In this document: piece after piece, positions 50,086 through 59,004 of the stretch
Numbering within the stretch: the first letter of the stretch is position 1
Layout of the letters: each line of letters starts with the position of its first letter
The notes under the pieces: model-generated
The model's input: the letters and a program-made list of their open reading frames with translations, nothing else
Told to the model about the DNA's origin: nothing
Databases searched by the model: none
Made by a program: the position numbers and the translations under genes
NCBI GenBank assembly: GCA_020636895.1
Contig: JACJWZ010000001.1
Location: forward strand, 62,001-126,000
Length of the DNA: 64,000 bases
From: Thermoleophilales bacterium
Lineage (GTDB): Bacteria; Actinomycetota; Thermoleophilia; Solirubrobacterales; 70-9
Reading direction: 5' to 3'

Positions 50086-51341
50086 GCGCCGGACTTCACC
50101 TCAGCGCCGGCGCGCTCGGGCCGGCGGATCACCTGCAGCGCTCCCGGAGCGGGGTCGGGGAGGTCGATCGACCACTCGCCGTCGGCCGAGACGGCATCCA
50201 CCGCATCGGCGATCACGCGCGCCGCGTTGCGCAGCTCCTGCTCGGCGTGGGTCGCCATCACCGTGAGGCGCAGCCGCGACGTCCCCTCGGGCACGGTCGG
50301 CGGCCGGATCGCCTGCGCGTAGACGCCGTCGCGCAGGGCCCGCGCGCACGCCGCCGTCGCGCGGTCGGGATCGCCGATCGACAGCGGGATGATCTGCGTC
50401 CCGGAGCCGCCGGGCTCGAGGCCGTTGGCGGCCAGCGCGGCCCGCAGCGTGGAGGCGTTCGCCCGGAGCCGGTCGACGAGCTCCGGCTGGGTCTCGATCA
50501 CCGCGAGCGCCGCCTCGGCGGCCGCGGCGCTGGCCGGCGGCAGGCCGGTCGAGAAGATCAGCGGCCGCGCGGTGTTGACGAGGAGATCGCGCAGCTCGGC
50601 GCTCACGCAGGCGTACGCGCCGTAGCTCGCGAGCGACTTGCCGAGGGTTCCGACGAGGACGTCGACGAGGCCCTCGAGCCCGGCCTCGGCAACCGAGCCC
50701 CTCCCGCCGGGGCCGAGCGCGCCCACCGCGTGGGCGTCGTCGACCATCAGCATCGCGCCGTACCGGTCGGCGAGGGTGCGAAGCCAGCCGAGCCGGGCGA
50801 CGTCTCCATCCATCGAGAAGAGGCCGTCGCTGACGATCAGCGCCGCCCGCCCGCGGTTCTGGCCGAGCCCCCAGGCGAGGTGCTCGAGGTCGCGGTGGCG
50901 GTAGACGAAGGTCTCGGCGCCGGCGAGGCGGCACCCGTCGATGATGCTCGCGTGGTTGAGCTCGTCGCTGAAGACGACCTGCCCGCGCTGGGCGAGCGCC
51001 GCGACGATGCCGGTGTTGGCGAGGAACCCGGAGCCGAACAGGAGCGCCGCCTCGGCGCCGTGGAAGGCGGCGAGCCGCCCCTCGAGCCGCTCGTGCGGCC
51101 GCATGTTCCCTGAGATCAGCCGCGAGGCCCCGGCGCCGGTCCCCCAGCGCTCGACCGCGTCGACCGCTGCCGCCGTGACCGCCGGGTGCGTGGTCAACCC
51201 GAGGTAGTCGTTGCTGCAGAGCAGCAGCACGTCCTCACCGTCCATCCGAACCCGGGCCCCTTGCGCAGATTCAACGGTCCGCATCCGCCGAAGCAGCCCC
51301 TTCTCCTTGATCTCCTCGAGGCGATCGGCGGGGGTCGACAT
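50082..51341 (-). CDS. bioF: 8-amino-7-oxononanoate synthase
   Basis: BioF condenses pimeloyl-CoA or pimeloyl-ACP with alanine using PLP. The 419-residue product has LCSNDYLGLTTHPAV, GTGAGASRLISGN, LMVDDAHAVGALGPGGRG and the PLP lysine in GTLGKSLASYGAYA. It starts 1 nt downstream of the bioB stop codon. No bioC or bioH is seen here, so the source of the pimelate chain is not in the window. Confidence 0.95.
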   Translation of the reverse strand: MSTPADRLEEIKEKGLLRRMRTVESAQGARVRMDGEDVLLLCSNDYLGLTTHPAVTAAAVDAVERWGTGAGASRLISGNMRPHERLEGRLAAFHGAEAALLFGSGFLANTGIVAALAQRGQVVFSDELNHASIIDGCRLAGAETFVYRHRDLEHLAWGLGQNRGRAALIVSDGLFSMDGDVARLGWLRTLADRYGAMLMVDDAHAVGALGPGGRGSVAEAGLEGLVDVLVGTLGKSLASYGAYACVSAELRDLLVNTARPLIFSTGLPPASAAAAEAALAVIETQPELVDRLRANASTLRAALAANGLEPGGSGTQIIPLSIGDPDRATAACARALRDGVYAQAIRPPTVPEGTSRLRLTVMATHAEQELRNAARVIADAVDAVSADGEWSIDLPDPAPGALQVIRRPERAGAEVKSGA

Positions 51342-51342
51342 G

Positions 51343-52482
51343 TCAGGCGACTTCCTTGCGGGCCGACCTCGGGTACGCGGGGACCTTGCCCTTCTTCGCG
51401 ATCACCCGCAGCTGCGTCGACGGATCCCACATGTCCGCCTCCTCCTGCGAGTCGATGAGATCGTCGATGGGGGTCTTCGGCGCGTCGCCCTCGAGCCAGC
51501 CGTCGCGGTTGTCGGGGCGGGGGTTCGCCCCGTTGTCGGGCTGGCGGGCCACGTTGAGCCCGAGGTCGGTGAACATCCTGCGGTCGTCGGCCGGCTCGGC
51601 GCCGAGGGTCGTCAGGAAGTTCCCCATCATCACCCCGTTCAGCCCCGCCTTGACCGCCAGCGGCTGCAGCTCGTGCAGGTTCTCGACGCGCCCGCCGCAG
51701 AGGCGGAACAGCGCGTCGGGGATGATCAGCCGGAAGATCGCGATCCACTTGATGACGTCCCAGGGGTCCATCAGATCGCGGTCGCCGAACTTCGTTCCCG
51801 TGCGCGGGTTGAGCAGGTTGATCGGCACCGAGGTCGGGTTGATCTCGGAGAGCTCGAACGCCATCTCGACGCGCTGTCGCGGCGACTCGCCGAGGTTGAG
51901 GATGCCGCCGACGCAGGTCTCGAGCCCGGCCTGGCGGACGGCGTCGATGGTCCGCATCCGGCCCTCGTACTTGACCGTCGTCGTCACCTCGTCGTAGTAG
52001 GAGCGCGCCGTCTCGACGTTGTGGTGGACACGCTGGATGCCCGCCTCGGCCAGCTGGGCGGCGCGGTCGGGGGAGATGTGGCCGACCGAGGCGCAGCGCT
52101 TCAGATTCGTCTGCTCGGCGACGAGCTTGGCGCCCTCGAGGATCTTCGAGAAGTCTCGCTTCGACAACCCCTGGCCCTGCGTGACCATGCAGAAGCGATG
52201 GGCGCCCGCCGCCTCGGCCGCCTTGGCGTGCTCGAGGATCTGCTCCGGCTCCATCATCGCGTGCATCGGCGTGTCGGCCTCCGCGTAGCGCGACTGGGCG
52301 CAGAAGCCGCAGTCCTCGGCGCACCCGCCGGACTTCGCGTTGACCAGCGAGCACATGTCGGTGGAGTCGCCGAACTTCCCCTTGCGGACCTCCCAGGCGC
52401 GCTCCACGAGCTCGCCGATCTCCTCGTGGTCGGTCAGCTCCCCCAGCTCCATCGCTTCCTCGAATGTGATCAACGGTGCCAA
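51343..52482 (-). CDS. bioB: Biotin synthase (radical SAM)
   Basis: BioB inserts sulfur into dethiobiotin using an FeS cluster and SAM. The 379-residue product has the radical SAM motif CAEDCGFCAQSRYAEADTP and later family motifs such as GRMRTIDAVRQAGLETCVGG and NLLNPRTGTKF. The frame is open far upstream, but the TTG start (MAPLITFEEAMELGE) has AGGAGG 8 nt upstream (52491-52496), which decides it. A TAGAGT box at about 52540-52550 could be the operon promoter, giving a leader of about 55 nt. The operon is bioB-bioF-bioD-bioA-SDR. Confidence 0.95.
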   Translation of the reverse strand: MAPLITFEEAMELGELTDHEEIGELVERAWEVRKGKFGDSTDMCSLVNAKSGGCAEDCGFCAQSRYAEADTPMHAMMEPEQILEHAKAAEAAGAHRFCMVTQGQGLSKRDFSKILEGAKLVAEQTNLKRCASVGHISPDRAAQLAEAGIQRVHHNVETARSYYDEVTTTVKYEGRMRTIDAVRQAGLETCVGGILNLGESPRQRVEMAFELSEINPTSVPINLLNPRTGTKFGDRDLMDPWDVIKWIAIFRLIIPDALFRLCGGRVENLHELQPLAVKAGLNGVMMGNFLTTLGAEPADDRRMFTDLGLNVARQPDNGANPRPDNRDGWLEGDAPKTPIDDLIDSQEEADMWDPSTQLRVIAKKGKVPAYPRSARKEVA

Positions 52483-52641
52483 GGGGGCCGCCTCCTGGGT
52501 CTCGGCGCGCGCGAACGCGCGGCCACTTGCTGCGGGAGCCGACTCTAGGAAGCGCCGCGGACGCGAATCCACGCGTGTGCCCCGGGCGAGCCCCGCCGCC
52601 GCAGCCCCGGCCTCTTTAGGTTCGCTGGAGACGCGGGTGGG

Positions 52642-52647
52642 TACCCT
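52642..52647 (+). promoter_or_regulatory. Putative -10 box (TACCCT) for the sulfatase gene
   Basis: TACCCT, in the context GGGTACCCTC, ends 10 nt before the ATG. The same GGGTACCCTC string precedes adk at a similar distance. Confidence 0.4.
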
Positions 52648-52657
52648 CGACCGCCGA

Positions 52658-54247
52658 ATGCGACGGCACCTGCTGATCCTGCTCGCCTGCGCGGGCCTCG
52701 TCGCCGCTGCGCTCGGCGCCTGCGGCAGCTCCGGCGACGGCGGCAAGGGCGACGGCGGCCACGACAAGAAGCGCGACCCCCGGCCCGAGCGCGTATCCGC
52801 GAAGGACGCCGCGAGCAAGCCGAACGTGATCTTCATCTACACCGATGACCAGAACGTCTACGACTTCAAGCCCAAGTACATGCCGCAGACGTTCAAGCTG
52901 CTCAAGGACCCCGGCACGAACTTCAGCGACTACATCGTCGCCACGCCGCTCTGCTGCCCCTCGCGCGCCACGTACATGACCGGGGACTACCCGCACAACA
53001 ACGGCGTCTTCTCCAACCCGTCCGGCTACCGGAACCTGAAGGACAAGTTCAACACGCTGCCGGTGTGGATGCACAACGCCGGATACCGGACCGCCTGGGT
53101 CGGGAAGTACCTGCAGGGATGGGACACCTACGCCGACGACCCCTACCAAGCGGCGCCCGGGATCGACGACTGGCACACGACGTTCGAGCCCCGCTACTAC
53201 GACTACGACATAGCCGACAACGGCAAGAAGGTCCACAAGGGCGAACGCTCCCGCGACTACTACACGACCGTCGTCAACAAGATCGCCGTGGACACCGTCG
53301 AGCAGTCGGCGAAGCGCAAGCGCCCGCTGTTCATGACGCTCAACAACCTCGCCCCCCACCACGGATACGGCAAGGGCGGGCGCTGCACCGACCTCGTCCC
53401 CCCGGCTCCCCGCGACGTCGGCCTGTTCAAGAACGCGAAGGTCCCCCGGACCCCGAACTTCAACGAGGCGGACACCTCCGACAAGCCCGAAGCCGTCGTG
53501 CCCTATCCGCCGCTGAAGCCGGCGCGGATCAAGAAGCTCGATCTCACCGCCGGCTGCCGCCAGGCCTCGCTCGCCGCCGTCGACCGCGGCATCGCCGACA
53601 TCTACGCGGCGGTGAAGAAGGCCGGCGAGCTGGACAACACCGTCTTCATGTTCACCTCCGACAACGGGATCCTCCAGGGCCAGCACCGGATCGGCGGCAA
53701 GAACGTCCCCTACGAGGACGCGCTCCTGCAGCCGTTCGTGGTCCTCGCCGGCAAGAAGGCGCTCGGCGGCACGCAGGTCAGCGACGTCAGCGAGCTGACG
53801 GCGAGCGTCGATCTCGCCCCGACCATCCTCGACTTCGCCGATGCGAAGCCCTGCGCCCGCCCCGGGAACTGCCGCAAGCTCGACGGCGCCTCGCTGATCC
53901 CGCTGATGCGCGGGCGCAAGCCGAAGTCTCCGTTCGGCCCCGACCGCGACGTCCTCGTGCAAGGGGGCAAGGGGGGGACCGACTGCGGTTACTCGGGGAT
54001 CCGCACCCCCGACGTCAACTTCACCATCCACGACACCTACAAGGGCGGCGAATGCACGCGCGGCGTCGGCGAGGAGCTCTACGACCTGACCGGCGAGCTC
54101 ACCGGCAACGCCGACCCCTACGAGCTCGACAACCTGCTCTCACCGGTTACCCCGGGGCACGATTCGCCCGAGGTCAAGGCCGAGGTCAAGCGCCTGAATT
54201 CCCGTCTCGCCGAGCTCCAGGACTGCTCGGGCCGTTCCTGTCACTAG
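52658..54247 (+). CDS. Lipoprotein sulfatase (formylglycine type)
   Basis: The 529-residue product has a lipoprotein signal peptide with lipobox LGAC (Cys22). It belongs to the S1 sulfatase family: metal aspartates in FIYTDDQN (Asp63, Asp64) and the formylglycine motif CPSR with the modified cysteine at position 100 (TPLCCPSRATYMTGDYP). Other matches are GYRTAWVGKYLQGW and FTSDNGILQGQHR. The substrate is unknown. It needs a formylglycine-generating enzyme, not seen here. The start is supported by TACCCT 10 nt upstream; the 3' end overlaps a convergent gene by 62 nt. Confidence 0.9.
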   Translation: MRRHLLILLACAGLVAAALGACGSSGDGGKGDGGHDKKRDPRPERVSAKDAASKPNVIFIYTDDQNVYDFKPKYMPQTFKLLKDPGTNFSDYIVATPLCCPSRATYMTGDYPHNNGVFSNPSGYRNLKDKFNTLPVWMHNAGYRTAWVGKYLQGWDTYADDPYQAAPGIDDWHTTFEPRYYDYDIADNGKKVHKGERSRDYYTTVVNKIAVDTVEQSAKRKRPLFMTLNNLAPHHGYGKGGRCTDLVPPAPRDVGLFKNAKVPRTPNFNEADTSDKPEAVVPYPPLKPARIKKLDLTAGCRQASLAAVDRGIADIYAAVKKAGELDNTVFMFTSDNGILQGQHRIGGKNVPYEDALLQPFVVLAGKKALGGTQVSDVSELTASVDLAPTILDFADAKPCARPGNCRKLDGASLIPLMRGRKPKSPFGPDRDVLVQGGKGGTDCGYSGIRTPDVNFTIHDTYKGGECTRGVGEELYDLTGELTGNADPYELDNLLSPVTPGHDSPEVKAEVKRLNSRLAELQDCSGRSCH

Positions 54248-55196
54248 CGCCGCCGCGCCCGCTCGGCTTCGACTCGCTCACCTCCTCGGCCTGCTCGCCG
54301 CACTTGCGGAGAACGTGCGCGTACCAGCCGAGGTACTCGCGCCAGTTGCCGTTCCAGTAGTCGCTGTCGTGCCCGCCGTCACCGTGCTTTACGACCGGGA
54401 AGACGCCGTTCTCGCGCAACGCCTCCTCGAACGCCTCGTCGCCGTCGAGGAAGGGGTCGTCGTCGCCCGCGTCGAGCCACACCTTCATGTCCTCGTAGGG
54501 GCTCGGGTCCCGGCCGGCGATGGCGATGATGTCGTTGGTCTCGAAGTCGTCGGCGTCGTCGAAGGCGCCGTCGGCGGTCTCGCCGGCGTTCTCCCAGATC
54601 GCCGGTGAGTGGCCGGCGACAGCGCAGAACGTGTCGGGCTGCAGGCGCGCGAGGTCGTAGGCGCCGAAGCCTCCCATCGAGATCCCGCCGATCGCGATCT
54701 TGTCCGGGTCGATGTCGAAGCGCTCGACGAGCATCGGGATCAGCTCGTCGAGCACGTAGGCGCCCCAATCGCCGCTGTCGCGGTCGTGCCAGAAGGAAGC
54801 GTCGCCCCCGTCGGGGAACGCCATTACGGGCGCCCGCGTCTTGAGCTCGTTCAGCGCTTCGAACATCGGATCGACGAGGTAGCTCGTCTCGTTCTCTCCG
54901 CGCCCGTGCAGGAAGACGACGAGCGAGCGGTCGTTGGCCGGCGCGCCCTTGGGCACGACGACCTTGACGTCCATCGTGCGATCGAGGATCTCGCTGTCGA
55001 TCTCCTTGGTCCGGATCGTCGCCCCGTAGGTGTCGCGCTTGGCATCGTCCTCGAGCCAGAGCCGGTCCACGGCGAGCGACACCGCGGCGACCAGTACCGC
55101 GGCGAGGATCCGCACGGCGAGCATGCGCCGGGAGTGGGGGGAACCCTCAGGCGTGCTCTCCGTGCTCTCCGGGGTCGGCGGCTCAGGCTCGCTCAC
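54186..55196 (-). CDS. Membrane-anchored esterase (esterase D/PHB-depolymerase-like)
   Basis: The 336-residue product is an alpha/beta hydrolase of the esterase family (PF00756-like). It has the LVVFLHGRGENETSYL segment, the nucleophile elbow AIGGISMGGFGAYDLAR (GxSxG), and a C-terminal catalytic histidine region (GGHDSDYWNGNW). A membrane segment (LAVRILAAVLVAAVSLAVDR) sits near residues 26-45, so the enzyme is probably on the cell surface. GTG at 55196 is preferred over the longer frame to 55235 because TACCTT lies 7 nt upstream. The last 62 nt overlap the end of the sulfatase gene. Confidence 0.85.
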   Translation of the reverse strand: MSEPEPPTPESTESTPEGSPHSRRMLAVRILAAVLVAAVSLAVDRLWLEDDAKRDTYGATIRTKEIDSEILDRTMDVKVVVPKGAPANDRSLVVFLHGRGENETSYLVDPMFEALNELKTRAPVMAFPDGGDASFWHDRDSGDWGAYVLDELIPMLVERFDIDPDKIAIGGISMGGFGAYDLARLQPDTFCAVAGHSPAIWENAGETADGAFDDADDFETNDIIAIAGRDPSPYEDMKVWLDAGDDDPFLDGDEAFEEALRENGVFPVVKHGDGGHDSDYWNGNWREYLGWYAHVLRKCGEQAEEVSESKPSGRGGASDRNGPSSPGARRDGNSGA

Positions 55197-55203
55197 GCAC
55201 GCG

Positions 55204-55209
55204 AAGGTA
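55204..55209 (-). promoter_or_regulatory. Putative -10 box (TACCTT) for the esterase gene
   Basis: On the minus strand TACCTT ends 7 nt before the preferred GTG, consistent with the leaderless pattern elsewhere. Confidence 0.4.
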
Positions 55210-55244
55210 CTCCAGCGCTCGCGCGTAGCGGCCACCTCCGTAAG

Positions 55245-55262
55245 AAGTAGTAAGTTCTACTT
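55245..55262. promoter_or_regulatory. Possible operator: perfect inverted repeat AAGTAG-n6-CTACTT
   Basis: AAGTAG and CTACTT flank TAAGTT immediately upstream of the carboxylase TTG start, in an unusually AT-rich 30-bp stretch. TAAGTT (55251-55256) could be the -10 box with the start 12 nt further on. A dimeric repressor of the TetR or MarR type would fit such a site, but no regulator gene is adjacent. Confidence 0.5.
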
Positions 55263-55268
55263 CCTACT

Positions 55269-56864
55269 TTGGCGATACTCGGAACCCGCATAGACAAGGC
55301 GTCCGACGCCTACCGGATCAACCGGGAGAAGATGCTCGAGCGCCTCGAGAAGCTCGAGGAGGAGCAGGCGAAGGCGCGCCTGGGCGGCGGCGAGAAGCGG
55401 ATCGAGCGCCATCACTCGCGCGGACGGTTGCTTCCCCGCGAGCGGATCGAGCTGCTTCTCGATCGCGATTCCCCGTTCCTCGAGATCGGCGCACTCGCCG
55501 CCTACGGCTCCGAGTACGAGGTCGGGGCCTCGCAGGTCTCCGGGATCGGCGTCGTCGAGGGGGTCGAGTGCCTCGTCGGCGGCTCCGACCCGACCGTCCG
55601 CGGCGGCACCTCCAACCCCTACACGTTGCGCAAGAACCTCCGCGCCCAGGAGATCGCGATGGTCAATCGGCTCCCCGCGATCGGCTTCGTCGAATCCGGT
55701 GGCGCCGACCTGCCGCGGCAGAAGGAGATCTTCGTCCCGGGCGGCGCCAACTTCCGCAACCTCACCCGCAAGTCCGCGGCCGGGATCCCGACGGTCGCGA
55801 TCGTGACCGGCAACGCGACCGCCGGCGGCGCCTACCAGCCCGGGATGAGCGACTACACGGTGATGGTCAAGGAGCAGGGCCTGGTGTTCCTCGGCGGCCC
55901 GCCGCTGGTGAAGATGGCCACCGGCGAGGATGCCGAGGAAGAGGCGCTCGGCGGCGCCGAGATGCACGCGCGCGTCTCCGGCGTCAACGAGTTCATCGCC
56001 GCCGACGAGCACGACGCCGCCCGGATCGGGCGCGAGATCGTGCGCAACCTGAACTGGCGCAAGCTCGGGCCGGAGCCCCGTGGAGCGGGCCTGCCACCGG
56101 TCCACGACCCCGAGGAGCTGCTCGGGGTCGCCTCCCATGACCTCAAGATCCCCTTCGACGCGCGCGAGGTGATCGCCCGGGTGGTCGACGAGTCGCGCTT
56201 CGACGAGTTCAAGCCCGCCTACGGCAACCAGCTCGTCACCGGCTGGGCGGAGCTGCACGGCTGGCCCGTGGCGATCCTCGCCAACAACGGCGTGATCTTC
56301 AACGAGGACGCCGAGAAGGCCGCGCACTTCATCCAGCTCGCTGACCGGGTGGACACGCCGCTCCTGTTCTTCCAGAACACGACCGGCTACATCGTCGGCG
56401 AGGAGTACGAGCAGCGCGGGATCGTCAAGGCCGGCGCGAAGATGATCAACGCCGTCGCCAACGCCGGTGTGCCGAAGCTGACGCTGATGATGGGCGGCTC
56501 CTACGGCGCCGGCAACTACGGCATGTGCGGGCGCAGCTTCGAGCCCCGGTTCATCTTCAGCTGGCCCAACCACAAGACCGCGGTGATGGGCCCCAAGCAG
56601 CTCGCCGGGGTGATGGAGATCGTCATGCGCGCCGGGGCGAAGCGGCGCGGGATCGAGGTCGACGAGGACGCGCTCGCGGCGGGGACCAAGGCCGTCGAGG
56701 ATCAGATCGAGAACGAGTCCGACGCCTTCGTCGCGAGCGGCGAGCTGTGGGACGACGGGATGATCGACCCCCGCGACACCCGCACGGTCCTCGGCATGGC
56801 GTTGTCGGCTGCGTGCTCGAACGTCGTCGAGGGCTCGGGGCGCTTTGGCGTCTTCCGGATGTAG
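55269..56864 (+). CDS. Acyl-CoA carboxylase, carboxyltransferase (beta) subunit
   Basis: This subunit transfers carboxybiotin CO2 to an acyl-CoA. The 531-residue product starts at TTG (MAILGTRIDKASDAYRINRE) and has GRLLPRERIELLLDRDSPFL, the ESGGADLPRQ segment, GNATAGGAYQPGMSDY and GGAEMHARVSGV. The last two point to the methylcrotonyl/geranyl-CoA or related group rather than strict propionyl-CoA carboxylase, but substrate choice is not certain. No ribosome-binding site precedes the TTG. An inverted repeat overlaps the promoter region. Confidence 0.92.
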   Translation: MAILGTRIDKASDAYRINREKMLERLEKLEEEQAKARLGGGEKRIERHHSRGRLLPRERIELLLDRDSPFLEIGALAAYGSEYEVGASQVSGIGVVEGVECLVGGSDPTVRGGTSNPYTLRKNLRAQEIAMVNRLPAIGFVESGGADLPRQKEIFVPGGANFRNLTRKSAAGIPTVAIVTGNATAGGAYQPGMSDYTVMVKEQGLVFLGGPPLVKMATGEDAEEEALGGAEMHARVSGVNEFIAADEHDAARIGREIVRNLNWRKLGPEPRGAGLPPVHDPEELLGVASHDLKIPFDAREVIARVVDESRFDEFKPAYGNQLVTGWAELHGWPVAILANNGVIFNEDAEKAAHFIQLADRVDTPLLFFQNTTGYIVGEEYEQRGIVKAGAKMINAVANAGVPKLTLMMGGSYGAGNYGMCGRSFEPRFIFSWPNHKTAVMGPKQLAGVMEIVMRAGAKRRGIEVDEDALAAGTKAVEDQIENESDAFVASGELWDDGMIDPRDTRTVLGMALSAACSNVVEGSGRFGVFRM

Positions 56865-56875
56865 TCAGATCGATC

Positions 56876-58888
56876 ATGGCCGAGCTCGAGACACGACCGT
56901 TCACGAAAGTCCTAGTCGCCAACCGGGGTGAGATCGCGCGCCGCGTCTTCGCCGGCTGCCGCCGCTTCGGGATCGCGACGGTCGCGGTCCACTCCGAGCC
57001 CGACGCCGACGCGCCGTTCGTCGCCGAGGCGGACGAGGCGGTCGCGCTCGGCGGCACGACCGCGGCCGAGTCCTACCTCGACGTCGGCAAGGTGCTCGAC
57101 GCCGCCGCCCGCACCGGCGCCGGTGCCGTCCACCCCGGCTACGGCTTCCTCGCCGAGAACGCCGCCTTTGCGAGCGCGGTGATCGACGCCGGCCTCGTCT
57201 GGATCGGCCCGCCGCCGGCGGCGATCGAGGCGATGGGCTCGAAGGTCGGGGCGCGGGCGCTGATGGGGGAGGCGGGGGTTCCGGTCGTGCCGGGCGCCGA
57301 GCTTCCCGACGGCGCCGACCTCGCCGCTGAGGCCGATCGCGTCGGCTTCCCGCTGCTGGTCAAGGCATCCGCCGGCGGTGGAGGCAAGGGGATGCGCCCG
57401 GTTGACGACGCCGCGGACCTCGAGAGCGCCGTTGAGGGTGCCCGCCGCGAGGCTGAGTCCGCCTTCGGCGACGCCACCGTCTTCATCGAGCGGCTCCTGC
57501 AGCGGCCCCGCCACATCGAGATCCAGCTCCTCGCCGACACCCACGGGACGACGGTGAGCCTCGGCGAGCGCGAGTGCTCGATCCAGCGGCGTCACCAGAA
57601 GGTCGTCGAGGAGGCGCCCTCCCCGCGGGTCGACGAAGAGCTGCGCGAGCGCCTCGGCGCCGCCGCGGTCGCCGCCGCGGAGGCGGTCGGCTACGTCGGG
57701 GCCGGCACCGTCGAGTTCATGCTCGACGAGAGCGGCGAGTTCTTCTTCCTCGAGATGAACACGCGGCTGCAGGTGGAGCATCCCGTCACCGAGATGGTGC
57801 TCGGGCTCGACCTCGTCGCCGAGCAGCTGCGGATCGCCGCGGGCGAGCCGATGTCCCCCCGCGCTCGCGCGCCGCGCATCGAGGGCCACGCGATCGAGGT
57901 GCGCCTCTACGCGGAGGATCCGGCCGCCGGCTACCTCCCGCAGACCGGGACGCTGGCCGACTTCGATGTCCCCGGCTCCGAGCCGTTCGCCGTTCCGCGC
58001 GGGGAGGGCGATCCCGCCGACCTGCGGCTCGACTCGGGCTTCGAGCCGGGCTCGGAGGTGAGCCCGCACTACGACCCGATGCTCGCCAAGGTGATCGCCT
58101 GGGCGCCCTCGCGGGCGGAGGCCGCCGCTCGGCTCGCCGCCGCGTTGACCCGCTCGCGCGTGCACGGGACCGTCACCAACCGCGACCTGCTCGTCCGCAT
58201 CCTGCGCTCGCCGGAGTTCCTGGCGGGGGAGACCGACACGGGCTTCCTCGAGCGCGGTGGCGAGGCGCTGCTGGCGCCGCTCGTCGACGCCCAGGGCGAG
58301 CGAATGCACGCGGCCGCCGCGGCCCTCGCCGCCAGCGCGGTGCGCCGGGCCGAGGCCGACGTCCTTCGGTTCGTGCCTTCGGGCTTCCGCAACAACTTCT
58401 CCGAGCCGCAGCGGGTCTCGTTCGCGGGCGACGACGGCGACCTCGAGGTGCTCTACGCCTTCCGCCGCGACGGTCTCGAGCTCTCCGTCGGCGGCGAGCC
58501 GCTCGACGTAGCCGTCCGCGCGCTCGCCCCTGAGGGGGTCGATCTGGAAGCGGGCGGCGTCCTGCGCCGCTACGAGGTCTCACGGGACGGCGACACGCAC
58601 TTCGTCAACAGCCCGCTCGGCCAGTCGAGCTTGCGCGAACTGCCGCGCTTCCCGACCGGGGAGGAGTCGCTGGGGGAGGGCGCGCTGGTGGCGCCGATGC
58701 CGGGCAAGGTGATCAAGCTCGCTGTCGCCGAGGGCGCCGAGGTCGAGGCGGGCGACGTGCTCGTCGTCCTCGAGGCGATGAAGATGGAGCACGAGCTGAC
58801 GGCGCCGAGCGCCGGCACCGTCGCCGAGCTCCGCGTCGCCGAGGGCGATCAGGTCGAATCGGGCGCCCCGCTCGCCGTCGTCGAGTAG
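56876..58888 (+). CDS. Acyl-CoA carboxylase alpha subunit (biotin carboxylase + BCCP)
   Basis: The 670-residue product has a biotin carboxylase domain (KVLVANRGEIARRVF at the N-terminus, KASAGGGGKGMRPVD as ATP loop, ECSIQRRHQKVVEEAPSP, FLEMNTRLQVEHPVTEMV). A middle connecting domain and a C-terminal biotinyl domain follow, with LEAMKMEHELTAPS (biotin-accepting Lys near 637). It follows the beta subunit by 11 nt. The pair forms a complete carboxylase for branched-chain or odd-chain acyl-CoA metabolism. The longer frame upstream overlaps the beta gene and is a shadow. Confidence 0.95.
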   Translation: MAELETRPFTKVLVANRGEIARRVFAGCRRFGIATVAVHSEPDADAPFVAEADEAVALGGTTAAESYLDVGKVLDAAARTGAGAVHPGYGFLAENAAFASAVIDAGLVWIGPPPAAIEAMGSKVGARALMGEAGVPVVPGAELPDGADLAAEADRVGFPLLVKASAGGGGKGMRPVDDAADLESAVEGARREAESAFGDATVFIERLLQRPRHIEIQLLADTHGTTVSLGERECSIQRRHQKVVEEAPSPRVDEELRERLGAAAVAAAEAVGYVGAGTVEFMLDESGEFFFLEMNTRLQVEHPVTEMVLGLDLVAEQLRIAAGEPMSPRARAPRIEGHAIEVRLYAEDPAAGYLPQTGTLADFDVPGSEPFAVPRGEGDPADLRLDSGFEPGSEVSPHYDPMLAKVIAWAPSRAEAAARLAAALTRSRVHGTVTNRDLLVRILRSPEFLAGETDTGFLERGGEALLAPLVDAQGERMHAAAAALAASAVRRAEADVLRFVPSGFRNNFSEPQRVSFAGDDGDLEVLYAFRRDGLELSVGGEPLDVAVRALAPEGVDLEAGGVLRRYEVSRDGDTHFVNSPLGQSSLRELPRFPTGEESLGEGALVAPMPGKVIKLAVAEGAEVEAGDVLVVLEAMKMEHELTAPSAGTVAELRVAEGDQVESGAPLAVVE

Positions 58889-58947
58889 CGCCGCTACCGC
58901 ACGCCGTTCGCGCCATGACCGGCGCGCCGTTGGCTGGGGCTCCTCAG

Positions 58948-59004
58948 TTGCGCCGAGTGGCCCAACCTGGCGGTGGCACCGCCAGGTGAGACCACTCGGC
59001 GCAA
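58948..59004. repeat. 57-nt nested perfect palindrome between convergent genes
   Basis: The outer stem TTGCGCCGAGTGG pairs with CCACTCGGCGCAA (13 bp, no mismatch). An internal loop CCCA/GAGA follows, and the inner stem ACCTGGCGGT pairs with ACCGCCAGGT (10 bp) around a GGC loop. It lies in the 189-nt gap between the carboxylase alpha gene and the glycosylase gene. There is no T-run on either strand. The rest of the gap shows nothing. Confidence 0.9.
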
